Assembly (NCBI GenBank): GCA_013396755.1
Contig: VWZF01003402.1
Span: forward strand, 372,001 to 436,000
Source: Sclerurus mexicanus
Lineage: Eukaryota > Chordata > Aves > Passeriformes > Furnariidae
Length of the DNA: 64,000 nucleotides
Direction: 5' to 3'
Shown here: positions 34,231 through 47,142 of the stretch, piece after piece
Layout: each line of letters opens with the position of its first letter
How positions within the stretch are numbered: position 1 is the first letter of the stretch
The notes under the pieces: generated by a model
What the model was told of the DNA's origin: nothing
Database searches by the model: none
The model's input: only the letters and a program-made list of their open reading frames with translations
Program-made: the position numbers and the translations under genes

Positions 34231-34948
34231 TTCACAGAAACACAGAACATACTGAGGGGGAAGGGACCCACAAAGATCATTGAGTCCAACCCTTAGTCCT
34301 GCACAGGACCATCCCCAAGATGTCCCACCATTTGCCTGAGAGAATAATTCAAACACTTCATGAACTCTGTCAGGCTTGGTGTTCTGACCACTTTCCTGGG
34401 GAAACTGGAAACATACAATCCAGCATAAAATCACCCTCTGGGTGAAGAACCTTTTTCTAATATCCAATCTGAATTTCCCCTGACAGAACTTCAGTCCATT
34501 CCCTCGGGTCCTGTCACTGGTGACCACAGAGAAGAGTTCAGTGTCTGCCACTCCTCTTCCCCCACCAAGGAAGTTGTAACTGGAGTGGGGTCTCCCTTCA
34601 GTCTCTGCTTCTCCAGGCTGAACACACTAAGTGACCTCAACCACTCCTTATATGGCTTCTCCTCAAGGCTCTTCACCACCTTCACTGCCCTCCTTTGGAC
34701 ATTCTCTAACAGTTTAATATCTTTCTTATAGTGCAGTACCTAAAACTGCACAGAATATTCAAGGTGAGGCCACCCCGGTGCAGAGCAGAGCAGGACAATC
34801 CCCTCCCTCGACCGACTGGAGATGCTTTTTCTGATACCCCCCAGGACAGGGTTGGCCTTCCTGGCTATCTGGGTGCTGCTGACTCATATTCAACTTGCCA
34901 TCGACCAGAACACCCAGAGCCCTTTCTGTGGTACCGCTTTCCAGTGTT
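34231..34948 (-). mobile_element. CR1 LINE fragment (5'-truncated, antisense)
   Basis: About 720 bp of reverse-oriented CR1. The left end is a degenerate terminal repeat (TTCACAGAAACACAGAACAT), followed by GAGTCCAACCCTTAGTCCTG, TTTGGACATTCTCTAACAG and the RT-derived region up to the segment around CCTTTCTGTGGTACCGC. It closely parallels the copy at 10995-11677, so the two probably belong to one CR1 subfamily. No intact ORF remains. Confidence 0.94.
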
Positions 34949-37900
34949 TCTAATTTATCTCTCAGACTTTAACCATTCTTCCTGTTTAGATCCCATGACA
35001 TCTCTGAGTATTCACTTTACCTTGGTTTGCAGCTGGTATGTACATTATGGTCAAGCCCATTATGTCAGGGTTGCCTTTGCCTTTTTCTTAAAGCCTGATA
35101 GAGATCTTCTCAGTGTTGCCATAAAGGAGGGGATTTTGCTTTTGTGACCAAGAGAGATAGAAGTTTAGATATTGACAAAGTAATATTTCAAAGTTCTCTA
35201 ACCCATCTCTATAAATGCCTCTGAAGGTTTTCTATGTATTTGTATTAGTAGTCCTCAGCAAATCAGAAGGCAAGCTAAAAGAAATGTACCTTCTTTGCCT
35301 TTCTTAATCATTTTAGGTCAGCGCCTTAATGATCCTGTAATATGTGTTGTGCCTGGTAATAAAAAAGCAATTTCTTGCAAATTATACCTTTGGTTACGTA
35401 AATAGTAAAGCCTTTTCTTTCAAAATTTAATCAGCACTGGTTTGTTCACTGCTGCAGACTGCTTAAGAGCCAATAGGCCTGAATTAATTGAGGTTTGCTC
35501 TGTGTATGAGTTTTATGACATCATTTTCTTCCCATCTACGTTTCCAATATGTTTTGTTTAAAAGCTAATAATGTGTTTGTATTTGACTAGTTTTGCTTTA
35601 TATATCTGTTTAAATGACAGCACAATTGAAGTATAATTTCTTCAAATAGACTGTCGCCATTAGCCCTTAGTTTATAGTGTCTTAGTAGCTTACACTTGTG
35701 ATTGGTGTTCAGCACTTATGTTTTCAGGGTGTCTTTTTTCTCCACTGTTTATTAATTTATCTTACATATTGGAACTATTAAAGCTCAGTGGATGATAAAT
35801 ATCATAAACTGCACATAACAATCCTAAGGTCTTCCCAGGCTGTTACAGGTAGAACATTTTTCAAATGAGGATCCTTACGGGTTTTCCTTCCAGGGGTAAC
35901 AGGTTTCATGAGAGATTATAGAACTTGCATGTAAGAGACTGTCTCTTGGAGTCTTGGTTAAACTGCTGGGAAAAACAACAGTAAAAATAATCCATAGTCT
36001 GGAGATTGTTGGTTTAGTTCCCTTTCTGTCACTTTTTGATCTTATATAGCACAGCTTACATAGCCAGGTAAATGAGGTTTGAAAATGTGGACATAGAGTT
36101 TTTCTAAGAAGGACTATACAGAAAAACAAATATGGAGTATCTATAAAATAGCAATAAATCCAACTATTAGTTTAAGAAAGTTTCTTTTTAAAAACTCATT
36201 AAACAAATTCAGCTTCACTGTTTTTTTCCTTCCAGCTTTTAAAGTTCTCACTAGCTTGAACTGCCTATGAATTTTCATTTAGAAAGCTTATTTTCCAAAA
36301 CATGAGTCTTGATACAGAGAAGGAACTAAATGTAACATTTCTTAAAAGACTTTTTTTAAAGGCTTGTTTTTCTACAAAATAGCTACGTCATAGCAGCATT
36401 AATTTGTTTAGTTCACTCTGAATAGTAGTTCTGGGATGAATGCATATTCTGTGATGATTATTCATATTTTTTAATGTTGGTTATGGAAAAAAAATTCAGA
36501 AGTTTTCCATGTATGACTGAATTAATAAAAACCACATATTTAGGTGAGTTACAATTTACTATTGAAATTTCTAAAAAAACAATTTGACAGCATTAGGCAA
36601 AATATTTTGATTGAGATTCAACAGCACTGAATATGTTCCTTACTTGAATAATACAACCTTGATTTGTTATGGCCAGGGATGAGAAATTAGTTACAGAGAA
36701 TCTGACATTTCTGCAGTTAGATAATTTGTCTCCAGTTGAGACTTTTGCAGCCCTCTTCTCTTTCTCCAGACTATTTGAGTGTCAAGAAAAGACCATATAG
36801 AATTCCAAATGTACAGTCAGAAACTAATTTTGAAAATTCTATTACAACAAAACCCCCAACCAACCTAAAAAAAATATAACCATTCTCCTTATTGTGTTTG
36901 CAGAAGTTTCCTTTCTTAAATTATTTCTGAGAAGCATTCAAGCAAAACAGAGTACACGTATACAGGAATTCAAATTAATTTTGCAGTAGGTGAATGGTAT
37001 TTGCCCTAGAATAGTTCTTTCTTCCATCAGGTGGGTTAGAGTGATCCAGCAAGTGTTTCAAATTATTTGACTTGAGGTCAGAAGTCATTGGCAAGGAATT
37101 GCACCTGTGTCTCGCTGAGGACTTCAAAGGAGAATGTTGTCTCCATGGTTTCACCAATTTTTATTTTTTTTTTATTTCAGTTGTTATAGAAAGACCTCAA
37201 TTCAGTTCAGGGGAGTAGTTTAGGAGTTTCTCCAGTTCTCTTCCAGCTTGTGGACACTGTGGTTCTGTAAAGATCACAGTGATTTTCCACCTTTGAGCAT
37301 ATGCTCTGAACTGTACCTGAGACTTGCTCTCCTGAAAGATATCAAAAATGTATCTCATTAATTAGTGATCTTTTTTAGAGTATATGGTCACTCTGGACTC
37401 TTTGGTGAGGACTAATGAAATCTATAGCCAAATAAAATTTTTGTCGAACTAACCTGATTTCCTTCCTTGATATATTCTGAAATGAGCAGCCATGACTTAA
37501 ATGGACAATAGTTTTTGTCAGATGTTAGTTAACTATTACAGATGAATACACTTTTTGGATTTTTGCATTAAATAGAACCTCCCTTATCACTGGGTACTGG
37601 AGGTTTCATGTGATTTGTTTTTTTCATCTAATCAAGCAGGTAATGCAGCGAAGTCCTGGATCTCTGGTAGACATAACCTGGTATGTTTGAAGGTGTGTAA
37701 CAAAACAAGAAGTGTTCAAGTATGCAGTCAGTAGTATCCCATGTTTATTACCCACTGGTAACCTCTTTAGATAATGCTCTTACATCACTTTGGTTTTCAT
37801 AGTAATGCTTTCATTACAAATTTAAAAAGGTAATTCAGAGATATTTTACAAATAAACTAATGTTATTTCATTCAAGATTTACTTCAAAGTTTTGGTTTGG

Positions 37901-40900
37901 GCTTTTTAAGCAGCCATTATGATAGATAGGCACAGCTCTTGATATTCAATTTTCTATTTCCTGTTGTATCATTAGTGAGAAAAACGCATAAAAGTGTATC
38001 CTATCCTCGTGGCCATACAGGACCCTATCATAAAATGACAAAATTCTTTCTTTTTTTTCCATCATTCAGTTTATCTCATTGCAACTAACGAACTGTGAGA
38101 AGAAATTGCACAGTAAAACAATACTTCCTATGCAGCTCTATCTATGATCAGATCTTAAACAGAAGGCCAGTTTATATGCAAAAATTATTTACTTTCACCT
38201 ATGTTATTTTTATTATTGAGATAAAATATCTAGTAGGGCAACAAGAAGAAAAATTCTGAATGCAGGCAAAATTATATAGGCTTTACCCTGAGAAAAAATG
38301 TCTCATGAACATTCCTATTTATATATTTCATTTTCAGGCACTAACTTTATTTTATTAGGAGGCTCAAATACACGTCACTATCTGCTTTTAATAACAACTT
38401 CTAAACTACTAAGTACACCAGAAAATTTCTTCTTTCCCAGAATCAGAGCTTTTTGCCATAGAATTCTTAAAACAAACTAGATCTATATTTAAAAGTAGTT
38501 GTTAATTTCCTTTTCAATCAATTAATTTAATTGACAATTAACTGAACCAGGAGAAGGCTTTACCTTGCAGGCCATCTAAGATATTTAGCATGCTGTACAT
38601 TTCACACTATTGAAAAAATAGTTATGTTGCCACTTTTTATGTTCCTTTTTAAGGCCAAATGCTTGCTCTTGTGTTCCCTGATATTTGTGTACACATTATT
38701 TTCTGATCTGAAGCTCATCAGTTTATTGGGTGTTACCCTAAACATTTACATGTAAAGGACATGTCTGTTAAAAGCGATTTCAGAATAAAGTGATCAACCT
38801 TTCAGAATAAGGTGATCCACTGGTTTGACAGCAGTAAAAGTTCCTCAAGAGGTCGCATCTGTGTCTTCATGAAAAGAGTAAGGTCATTTTACTCTGATCT
38901 ACAGCTTGATTCAAATGCTAATGTCCAGTACATTAGGCAAGTTATAGTTGAACTGTTGAGAAGCAAAAGATTAATTTACTGCCTATTAATGAACCTAGTA
39001 AACTCTAGGTTTCTTATTACTAGCACTGCCAGCATTCTTGTTCTTATTGTCTAATCAACACTTAATGGCACTCTCTTGGTGTCTCTAATTTTCCATAATT
39101 AATGTGCATGTAAAATGAACCTTGTTCATTTTTTGCTCATATACCACATGCTGAATAATGTAAGCAAGCTATTATAGGTTGCTTATGTTTGCCCCTTGTG
39201 GTCTCTAGATACCAGAACTTTGCATTAACTTGGAGCTGTGAGGGAGAAATGTACCAGGCAGCTCACCTTGTTGAAGCATATAACCCAGAAACAATGAAAA
39301 AATTCTACTGAGCAAAAAGATCAAGTAGGTTCTTTTTGTTTATTTTCCCATACCAAACGGTCTAGTGAATAATAGATTCCAGAATTTTCAACTGATATGT
39401 ACTAGGCTGTTTTACCTCTCTAAACGGAGTATGTTTTTAATACCTTAATGTCTTACAAGTGGTCTTCATAGGTACTTTTCAAGGCAAAACTTGTAATATC
39501 TAATAAAATCATGAAGTACAGGATATAAGATTTTTAAAAAAGTTTTCTAGCTTGTTGAACTTATTTTGAGGGACTTTACCATGGGGAACAATCTTTTCTC
39601 TTTCAAGTATGGACAGAGTTTCCAGAAAATGAAATATCAGGTCACTAACCAGATTTTTTTGTACATTAGAGAATCATAAATTTCTTGGGTTTATCTTTTC
39701 TATGAGTCTTTACTCTGCAGTGCAGAATTCTGGCTTAATATTATTGTACTTGATAACTGTGATTGAAGAAAAAAATATTTTCTCGCCTTTTTATTTTGCT
39801 GCTATTGTTTAGTATTTAATCCTGCTCTCTTTGTAAGCTTTAGTGAGTTTAAAGAACTTTCAGTGAGACAGGTCAGGGAGGCTCAGCCCTCACAGAAAAT
39901 AGATACCATAAGAGTGTCATATTTTAAAAGTTAGGTTTTTAATAAGCTCTTTTCCAGCTGCTGCTTGTAATATACAGTCTGTTTCATGGAAATCAAATAG
40001 AATCTTCATTTTGTCTCATTGAAGTTAGAACGGGCTTGCTCATCAGAATTCTGGACCAGTTTTTTTCTGTCTTCGTTTATCACCTGCCACAGGAAATTAC
40101 ATGAAGGTTGAATCTAGGTCCAAGCAGAAATCTGACAGCTAGGATACTTTGATACATATTTCCACACAGATTCGAATAAAAATTATTTTTAAAGTAGAGA
40201 AAAACTCAAATAAATATGGATTCAGCTTAGTTGAAAGAAAAGTTTTGGAGTCCTGACTACAGCAAAGCTGTCTGTAAGTGTAAATAAATGGCAGTCTGCT
40301 ATTACATGTATATAATCAAATTGAAGAAAATGGTTGTCTAGCAGTCTGGTGACACACACTTGTGCTTGTACATGTACATTTGGGAGTGAAAATATTTAGT
40401 CATTGCACTTCTCTTTGCAGTTCATTGAGTATCTCATGCTAAAGCCTCTTCTGCTGCTGTTAGATGGTATGTATGTGTATATTAAATATGTCTCAAAGCC
40501 GCTGTCATTACCTTGTGGTTAACCTGATAGCAGGTTTGCTGTCAAAGCCAAGTGGATTGTGTTCTTGTGGAATGTCAGCTTGATTTTCCGTACTGTCTCC
40601 ATTTTCCCCTTTCTCCAGGGTCCACCTTCCCATGCTTCCTAGAATTACAGGGAGAGAGGTCCCTCCACACCTGGTGACCCATTTCTAGTGTCAGAGTAAA
40701 TTAGGACCTCTCTATTCTACTCAGACTGGGAAGTAGTCACACATCTTGGTTACCAAAACATTGGTGGGAACTCTATGAAGAACAAAATAGTGATATTTTT
40801 AAAAGAGCAATGCAGGGATATGTCTTCACTGTTTTTTTCATAGTGTCTTGAATTTGTTCAACATGCAGCGAATCAAGAATGTAACTCATGTTTTTAGTGC

Positions 40901-41323
40901 TGTAGAGATTTCAGTTGATTTGTGGGTGACAACGAGATAGAAAAAAATGTTGACCATCATTAATGCATTATTTTGTTCTTAAGAGCAGGAGAAGAACTAA
41001 ATATATTAATTCAAACACCACCACCANCAGTGACTGTGAAACACTAAAAAAATTTTATCTCACTTCTTGATGAGTGTTAAGTCCTGTTGTAAAATTTTGT
41101 GGAAGAACCATTAATCAGTTAGTAGATGAACACAGAATTATTTCAATAGTCTCTGAATTCTAATTTAATATTTAAATTTTAATGAAACAAATAGTTAAAA
41201 TCACATCTTTGCTATAGACATACACATGTTAAATAATGTTCATCAAAAAATCCTTTGTATCTCAAATTACAGAAAATTACACTAGCATACAGTTAAAATC
41301 AGGTCAAGAGAAAATTAAATGGA

Positions 41324-41371
41324 ATTCCTAGATAAACGGTTTCTACCATTCCTAGATAAACATTTTCTATC
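41324..41371. repeat. 24-bp tandem duplication
   Basis: Two adjacent 24-bp units (41324-41347 and 41348-41371), both beginning ATTCCTAGATAAAC and differing at a few bases, in intergenic DNA. Confidence 0.85.
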
Positions 41372-41919
41372 ATTTCACCAGTGTAATTTGGAGACCTGGT
41401 GATAATGTATTTCAGACATCTCATGTAGTGCCTTACAGTGACCTAATACAAGTGAGGTCTGAATGTGGAACAATCTAGACAGAAAACATCACTTCAATGG
41501 GGGAAAAATAATGACTTAGCCTTTGGAAGGCATTACAGTGAAGGACTGAAGCTGATGCAGCTTGCTATGTGCTACTTATCTGATGCATATTTTCTTCTTT
41601 GTCTGCAAATTCATAACCCTAAAAGAAGGCTTATGAAAAGTTATGAAAGTCTATTTCCACTGTATGTAGTTACTGACAGGAATCAATTGATTTTATGGTG
41701 AAGGGCTATTTTAAAATTTATTTTCTCAACTTTGTGCTGCAGAGGTAGAGTTCAGGATAATTGAGTCACTTGGAAATTTAAGTTTTCAAACAGTTCCTTT
41801 CTTTTATGGTGAATGTTCTGGTTTTACCTTCAACTAAGAAAGGTTTTCTAGTATGGACAATTTATTCCTTTAAAGAAGATGATAATTTTATTTCCTAAAT
41901 TTCTCTGATGTAATATGAA

Positions 41920-42022
41920 CATTAATTATTAACATTAATTAATAACTAATAGTTATTGCCAATTAATAACTAAAAATCAATTAATAATAAAAAATAATTA
42001 TAATTATTTAATAACATTAATT
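41920..42022. repeat. AT-rich low-complexity block (TAAT/ATTA words)
   Basis: Almost pure A/T sequence built of irregular ATTAATTA and AATAAC words. It is compositionally extreme and has no fixed period. Confidence 0.8.
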
Positions 42023-42117
42023 AAAAATAAGTGGAGGCCGAGCACTGCTATTATGAACAATGTAGACTCTATCCATTTTCTGTAGCTAATCTGGACACTA
42101 AACAGAATGAATATTTT

Positions 42118-42200
42118 CTTTTTCTGTTTTTTGTTTGTTTTTGTTTGTTTTTGTTTGTTGTTTTTATTGTTTTTGTTGTTGTTGTTTGTTTTTTTTTTAA
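42118..42200. repeat. (TTTTG)n / (GTT)n low-complexity block
   Basis: A T-rich run with regularly spaced G (TTTGTTTGTTTTTG, TTGTTGTTG) ending in T10. It yields a meaningless Phe/Val-rich ORF. Confidence 0.9.
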
Positions 42201-45200
42201 CACTGCACCACTGTTATAAGTAAATACTTTTACTAGCTACTGAATTTCTCTTCCACACAATGGATGGTTAATGGTTGAGATGATTCTGTCAGGTTTTGAA
42301 CTGGAGGGGATTCAGCTGTTACAAAACTAAGTAATATTATCCTACTCCCTTCTTCTCTTGCCAAAATGAGTAAGCACAGTAAATATAAAGGCAGTGTAAT
42401 ACGCTATAGTATTAAGATTGATAGTAGAGATATTTCAAATAATTTAGAAAAAATATACCTAGAGTTATCCTTTATTTTAACATGGTATTGCTTCATATGT
42501 AATCTCATCATTCCACGTGCATTGGGCAAATATTCCTCAAGTGCAGTAGGTCAGATAATTATAGTGCAAATTTCCAATTACAGGGTATGATGTGCATTCA
42601 TTCTATGGTCATTTTTAATGCATCACAGGTGTAAAATTCATGTTTTGCTAAGTCATATATACAAAGAGGTTTTCATCTAGTTTTACTTTATAAATAATGA
42701 ATGAAGGTGATATAATGATGTCCTACCATGATTAGGTGTTCTGGCAAGGGTGACTCATCAATCCTAATTCACCCCTGTGGAAAATAGCATCTTGGATAAC
42801 TTCATAGTCAAAAAGAAACACTATCAGTCTTTCAGTACACTTCCAATTTAATATTACTTTCAATACAAATTAAAAAAGGAGAACTTTTTGACAAATGAAC
42901 ATTTTTTCCTTATTAATGCTGAGCGGAAAAGAGGAAAAACAGCTATTGACAAGTGAAGATACATATCCCACCATATGGATTATAATGCTTTAATTATATT
43001 GTTCCCTTTCTTTTTATGGCAACTTTTAGCGATAATAATTTTTCAACTAATTAAAGACCAGCTGCTACTTAGCAAGGTAGGCACCCAATTAGGAATCCAG
43101 AACCTGGTAAACAACCTTTACTGCCAGCCAGATAGTTGAATCACCTCCTGTCATGCGCATGGAAGTCTTTTTGTAGTTGTTGTTTTATAAATCTACATTT
43201 TAGTTATATTGACTGACTGCTGAATGCACTTCCTTGAGACTAGCACAAGAATTCAATGTCATGTTCACTTCTTTTTTTTTTTTTCTTTTTTTCAGGATAG
43301 CCTGCAATACCATGTGGTTTTCTAATTTTGTTTCTTTTTTATTTTTTTTTTTATTTGCTAACAATTAAAAGACATTTTGTAGGAAAAGTTTTACTGAAAA
43401 CCATATACGTTTTCTGGATGCAGAAAGCAGTTTGCCTACAGCAACTTCCTGCTACTTTAGGATATTTAGAAAAATTATGTTATTTCAGGTTGAAGTCTAG
43501 TTTTTCCATGCAGTGTAAAGTCTATATGAATGCAGCCCATGTTTATTCTGCTTAGTGCTGCGGAGTAAAGAAATAATCCACATGTATATTGTCTTGACTT
43601 TGTTTATAAAAATAATCACCGTAGAACTCTTTAGGACCTGCAGTCATGAAATAGAAATATTTGAAACTAAACATACACATTTAGGTCTGAATTTAGTGGC
43701 AGAGCCAAGGGGAAAAGGAAAGGAATTCTGCAGATGACAGAATCCCTTAGGTTAACCAAAACTAGAAAATCCTGAATGTAAGTTCAGGTGCAAAGTTTTG
43801 GAAAAATGTGAATGACTGATATTGAAAGGAATTGTTTGAATGATTTGTATGTATTGCAGTAACCCATCTTTGATGTTGTAATAAGAATAATAAGCTTCTA
43901 TTTTATATACACTCTTGCTCAAAAAGACAAAAATGTTACGTATCAACATAAAGTGAAAAAAATTGTAGTTATGAAATCAAGTTGACAACTTTTCAATAGA
44001 TCTAGTGTTTGCTTTACTAGTACTGAGAGAAAAAAAGACATCATGTACAGAGCTGGAGGAAGAGTATAGGCTTTTTAGGAGCTTGGAAGAAGAAATTGAG
44101 AAGTCTTCAGCTGCTAGGTTATAAAGAAAGTGAAAGAAAGTTTCTAAGGAAACAACAAGAGAATGTTTGTAAACTTGATATATGAAGATATATATTTCAT
44201 AGTCCTGAAATCAGTCATGTTTTCCCAGCAGAGAGACAGCTTCAGGTATTAGAAAGATTCCTGTACAAATGATAGTCAGTTCCTATGGCAGCCTCTGCTG
44301 TATTACCTTTCCTCTGGTTTTGCAGGTCAGTCAGCACAGAAGAAAGGTAAGCTTCATGGGATGAAAAGTAGATCTCTCAACAGAAATAAAGCACAGAAAG
44401 TTTTGAAATTATTAAAATTGAAAAAAATAAAGGTTCTTAACTCTGCCAAAAGAAACAAGCTCAAATGAAGATGTTAGGAAAAAAGAAATGCTTTTAGGAA
44501 CTATGCAAACATCCATTTGTTTTCAGGAGAGAGAATTGAGTTACTTTGGAGGAAAATACAGATACTCTCTTGTGTTTTTGCTGGAAAACATAGACACTAG
44601 TGGCAAGATTAAAAAATGTCACTAATTTGCAGTCACAAGTGTGAGATCAGGCAAGTTTCCCAGGCTCAGATTTTCAGCTAAACACCCTTCTTACCACTGA
44701 TTATCATCATTTTATGCTGCACTCAGCATTCTAAATTCACTCAAGACAAATCAAGATCATCTGCTGTAATATTTCCTCCCTGTTCCTGCCACATGTGAAT
44801 GGTTAATTTTACACAGTTTTGCCCACTTCTTCTGCTAGTCTTGATCAAAGTGACAGAATTGTAAGAATAACTCCATTTCTGCCTCCCAGATACCATCTGG
44901 AACAAAGAAGACTCTTTAGCTGTATATGAGAACTATCAGCATCCTACAAAAACCAGTTCCCCACTCCTTACACTGACTGAGCTGGTAGGTATTTTAGCCT
45001 ATAGCTCTGCTGAAAGCCCAAGCTTTTATTATGCTGCTGAGGTGTTTTTGGAACCTCGTTCAATAACAGCAGAATGAAAGGGGAGTGGGAAGACGGACAC
45101 ACCACCAAAAAAAGATGTGGCAGAAAACTGATTTTGGGAGTAGAGTTTTCCCTTTGTGGATTAAGTTGTTCTCATGGATCTGGGACAGCAGAGATGGTGA

Positions 45201-46082
45201 TATTAACAGTGGAGTATACCCCCAAAATTACACTGATTTCCTGAAGTTGCACTGACAGTGAAATTTTAGTGGGAAGGTATATTTCTCATATTTAGGATGA
45301 GATTAAAACAGAAATCAAGTTATATTTATCAGAGCTCAGCTTGGGGCTTCTCAAAGGTGTTTTGACAGCTTTCTTAACTGCTTTTGCAAATGACATTCTT
45401 TTAACCTAAATAAAAGTATTCTGAACTCATATGGGATGTTTGTAGCACTAGTGGTACTGAGTATTGTTAATGCTAAGCAGCTGTTCTGCAAAGTTAAATA
45501 ATTTCCCAATAATTTTTTGTGAAGAATTGATGAGCTTAGTGTACTTTATGGGTGGTCTGCCTGTTAAATTTAATTTTGTCCCTTTTCCTTCTCTTAAGTC
45601 CAATGAAAATATGTGTAAAATTGTATCCAGGTTGTATACTTTTACTTTAAACAGGTGGTAAAAAGAACATGTAAGCATTAGATATTTCAATGTAGTGTTG
45701 ACTTATTTGATTAAAAATAGAATTTATCTTTTCCTGTCTATTCAACGTGACCATATAACATTGACAGTGTGCATTTGTTTGCCTTTGACAGTCAGTGTTT
45801 TTTATTTTATCTATGGGTAGCCTTTCCACATAGCAGTTTAATTTATTTTTGGCATTAGTGTCATTGTGGCTTTACCCAGAAATGTCAGTGTTCTAGAATA
45901 TATAGAAATACGTGGCATGGAGTGTGATGATAGTGGTGAAAAAATCAGCAACAGTGTATATTGAGAGGTGAAGTCAGCATTACAGTAATGCAAAATTTCC
46001 TCTCTAATAGAAGGAGAGCAACAAACTCCCTAAATCCAAAACAGAATACCCTTCTCCTTCTTTGACACTCACACTGCAAGAC

Positions 46083-47142
46083 TGTATTGAGTTTGTGTGG
46101 CCAGGTTTTGGTAGCGAGGAGGCTACAGAGATGGCTTCTGTGAGGAGATGTCAGAAGCTTCCCCCATGTCCCGCAGAGCCAATGCCAGCCAGCTTCAGGA
46201 TGGACCTGTCACTGGCCAAGGCCAAGCCACTCAGGAATGATAGTAATGCCTCTATGATAACTTATTTAAGAAGGCACAAAGTTATTGTGCAAAGGTAATT
46301 GCCACCACAGAAGAGGGAGTGGGAATATGTGAGAGGAACAACTCTGCAGACACCAAGGTCAGTGGAGGGGGAGGAGGTGCTTCGGCCACCAGAGCTAAAA
46401 TTTCCCTGCAGCCCCTCGTGCTGACCATGGTGAAGTAGCTGTGTCCCTGCAGCCCATGGAGGACCACAGGGTGCAGAGGTCCACCTGCAGCCCATGGAGG
46501 AGACCCACACTGAAGCAAGTGGATGCTCAAGAGAGGGCTGGGAACTTGTGCTGGAGCAGGCTTGTGGCAGGGAACTGCAGACCCATGGGGAGAGAAGCGC
46601 ACACTGGAGCAAGGTTTCCTGGTAAGACTTGTGACCCTAAGGGAGACCCACGCTGGAGCAGAATGTGCCTGAAGGACTGCACCCCATGAAAAAGTGACAC
46701 ACATTGGAGTTCATGGAGAACTGTTGCCTGTGGAAGGACTAATTGTGGAGAAGTTATTGGGGGCACCCCACATTGGAGCAGGGGAAAGACTCGTCTCAGT
46801 AGCGGCAGGAGCGATGTGTGCTGAACTGACTCTAACCCCCACTCTCCGTGTCCCTGTGCCACTGGTGAGGAGGAGGTAAAGCTTGAGAAGGGGGAGGGAT
46901 TGGGGTAAGGTGTTTTTTAAGATTTATTTTACTTCTATCCTGCTCTGATTTTGTTGGCAATAAATTCTGTTAATATCCTCAGGTTGAGTCTTTTGGCTGT
47001 GATGCTAATTGGTAAGTGACACCTTCCTGTCCTTAACCCAGGAATCCTTCATTATATTTTCTCTCCTCTGTTCAGCTGCAGAGGGGAGCGAAAGGGCAGC
47101 TCTGGTGGGCACCTGGCATCCAGCCATGGCCAAGCCACTACA
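46083..47142 (+). mobile_element. Endogenous-retrovirus LTR (apparently solo)
   Basis: About 1.06 kb beginning TGTATTGAGTTTGTGTGG and ending CACTACA, which are the TG...CA boundaries of an LTR. I recognise the wording as a common songbird ERV LTR (TTTTGGTAG..., AGAGCCAATGCCAGCC, GGGCACCTGGCATCCAGCC), but do not assert a family name. A TATA-like TTATTTAAGAAGG lies at about 46262 and AATAAA at 46959-46964, which set the strand. The middle (46395-46790) is a set of degenerate repeats around the words GCAGCCCATGG and CACTGGAGCA. The GC content is higher than in the flanks. No retroviral gene follows on either side, and no clear target duplication is seen. Confidence 0.85.

Larger units (their letters stand above)
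34949..46082. other. Intergenic DNA, no gene seen
   Basis: About 11 kb of unique AT-rich sequence. I recognise no gene, RNA or transposon. Noted separately are a 24-bp tandem duplication, an AT-rich and a GTTT-rich low-complexity block at 41900-42200, and an ambiguous base at 41027. Possible conserved elements lie around 35330-35600, 38500-38600, 39085-39310 and 42960-43160. Confidence 0.6.

Noticed and set aside
34731..35147. 138-codon ORF on the + strand
   Set aside because: The first half is antisense CR1 sequence and the rest is adjacent AT-rich DNA; not a gene.
42031..42219. Phe/Val-rich ORF
   Set aside because: Translation of a TTTTG/GTT low-complexity run.
46262..46879. Several overlapping ORFs of 82-140 codons on both strands
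   Set aside because: They are by-products of the GC-rich degenerate repeats in the LTR; multiple frames are open at once.
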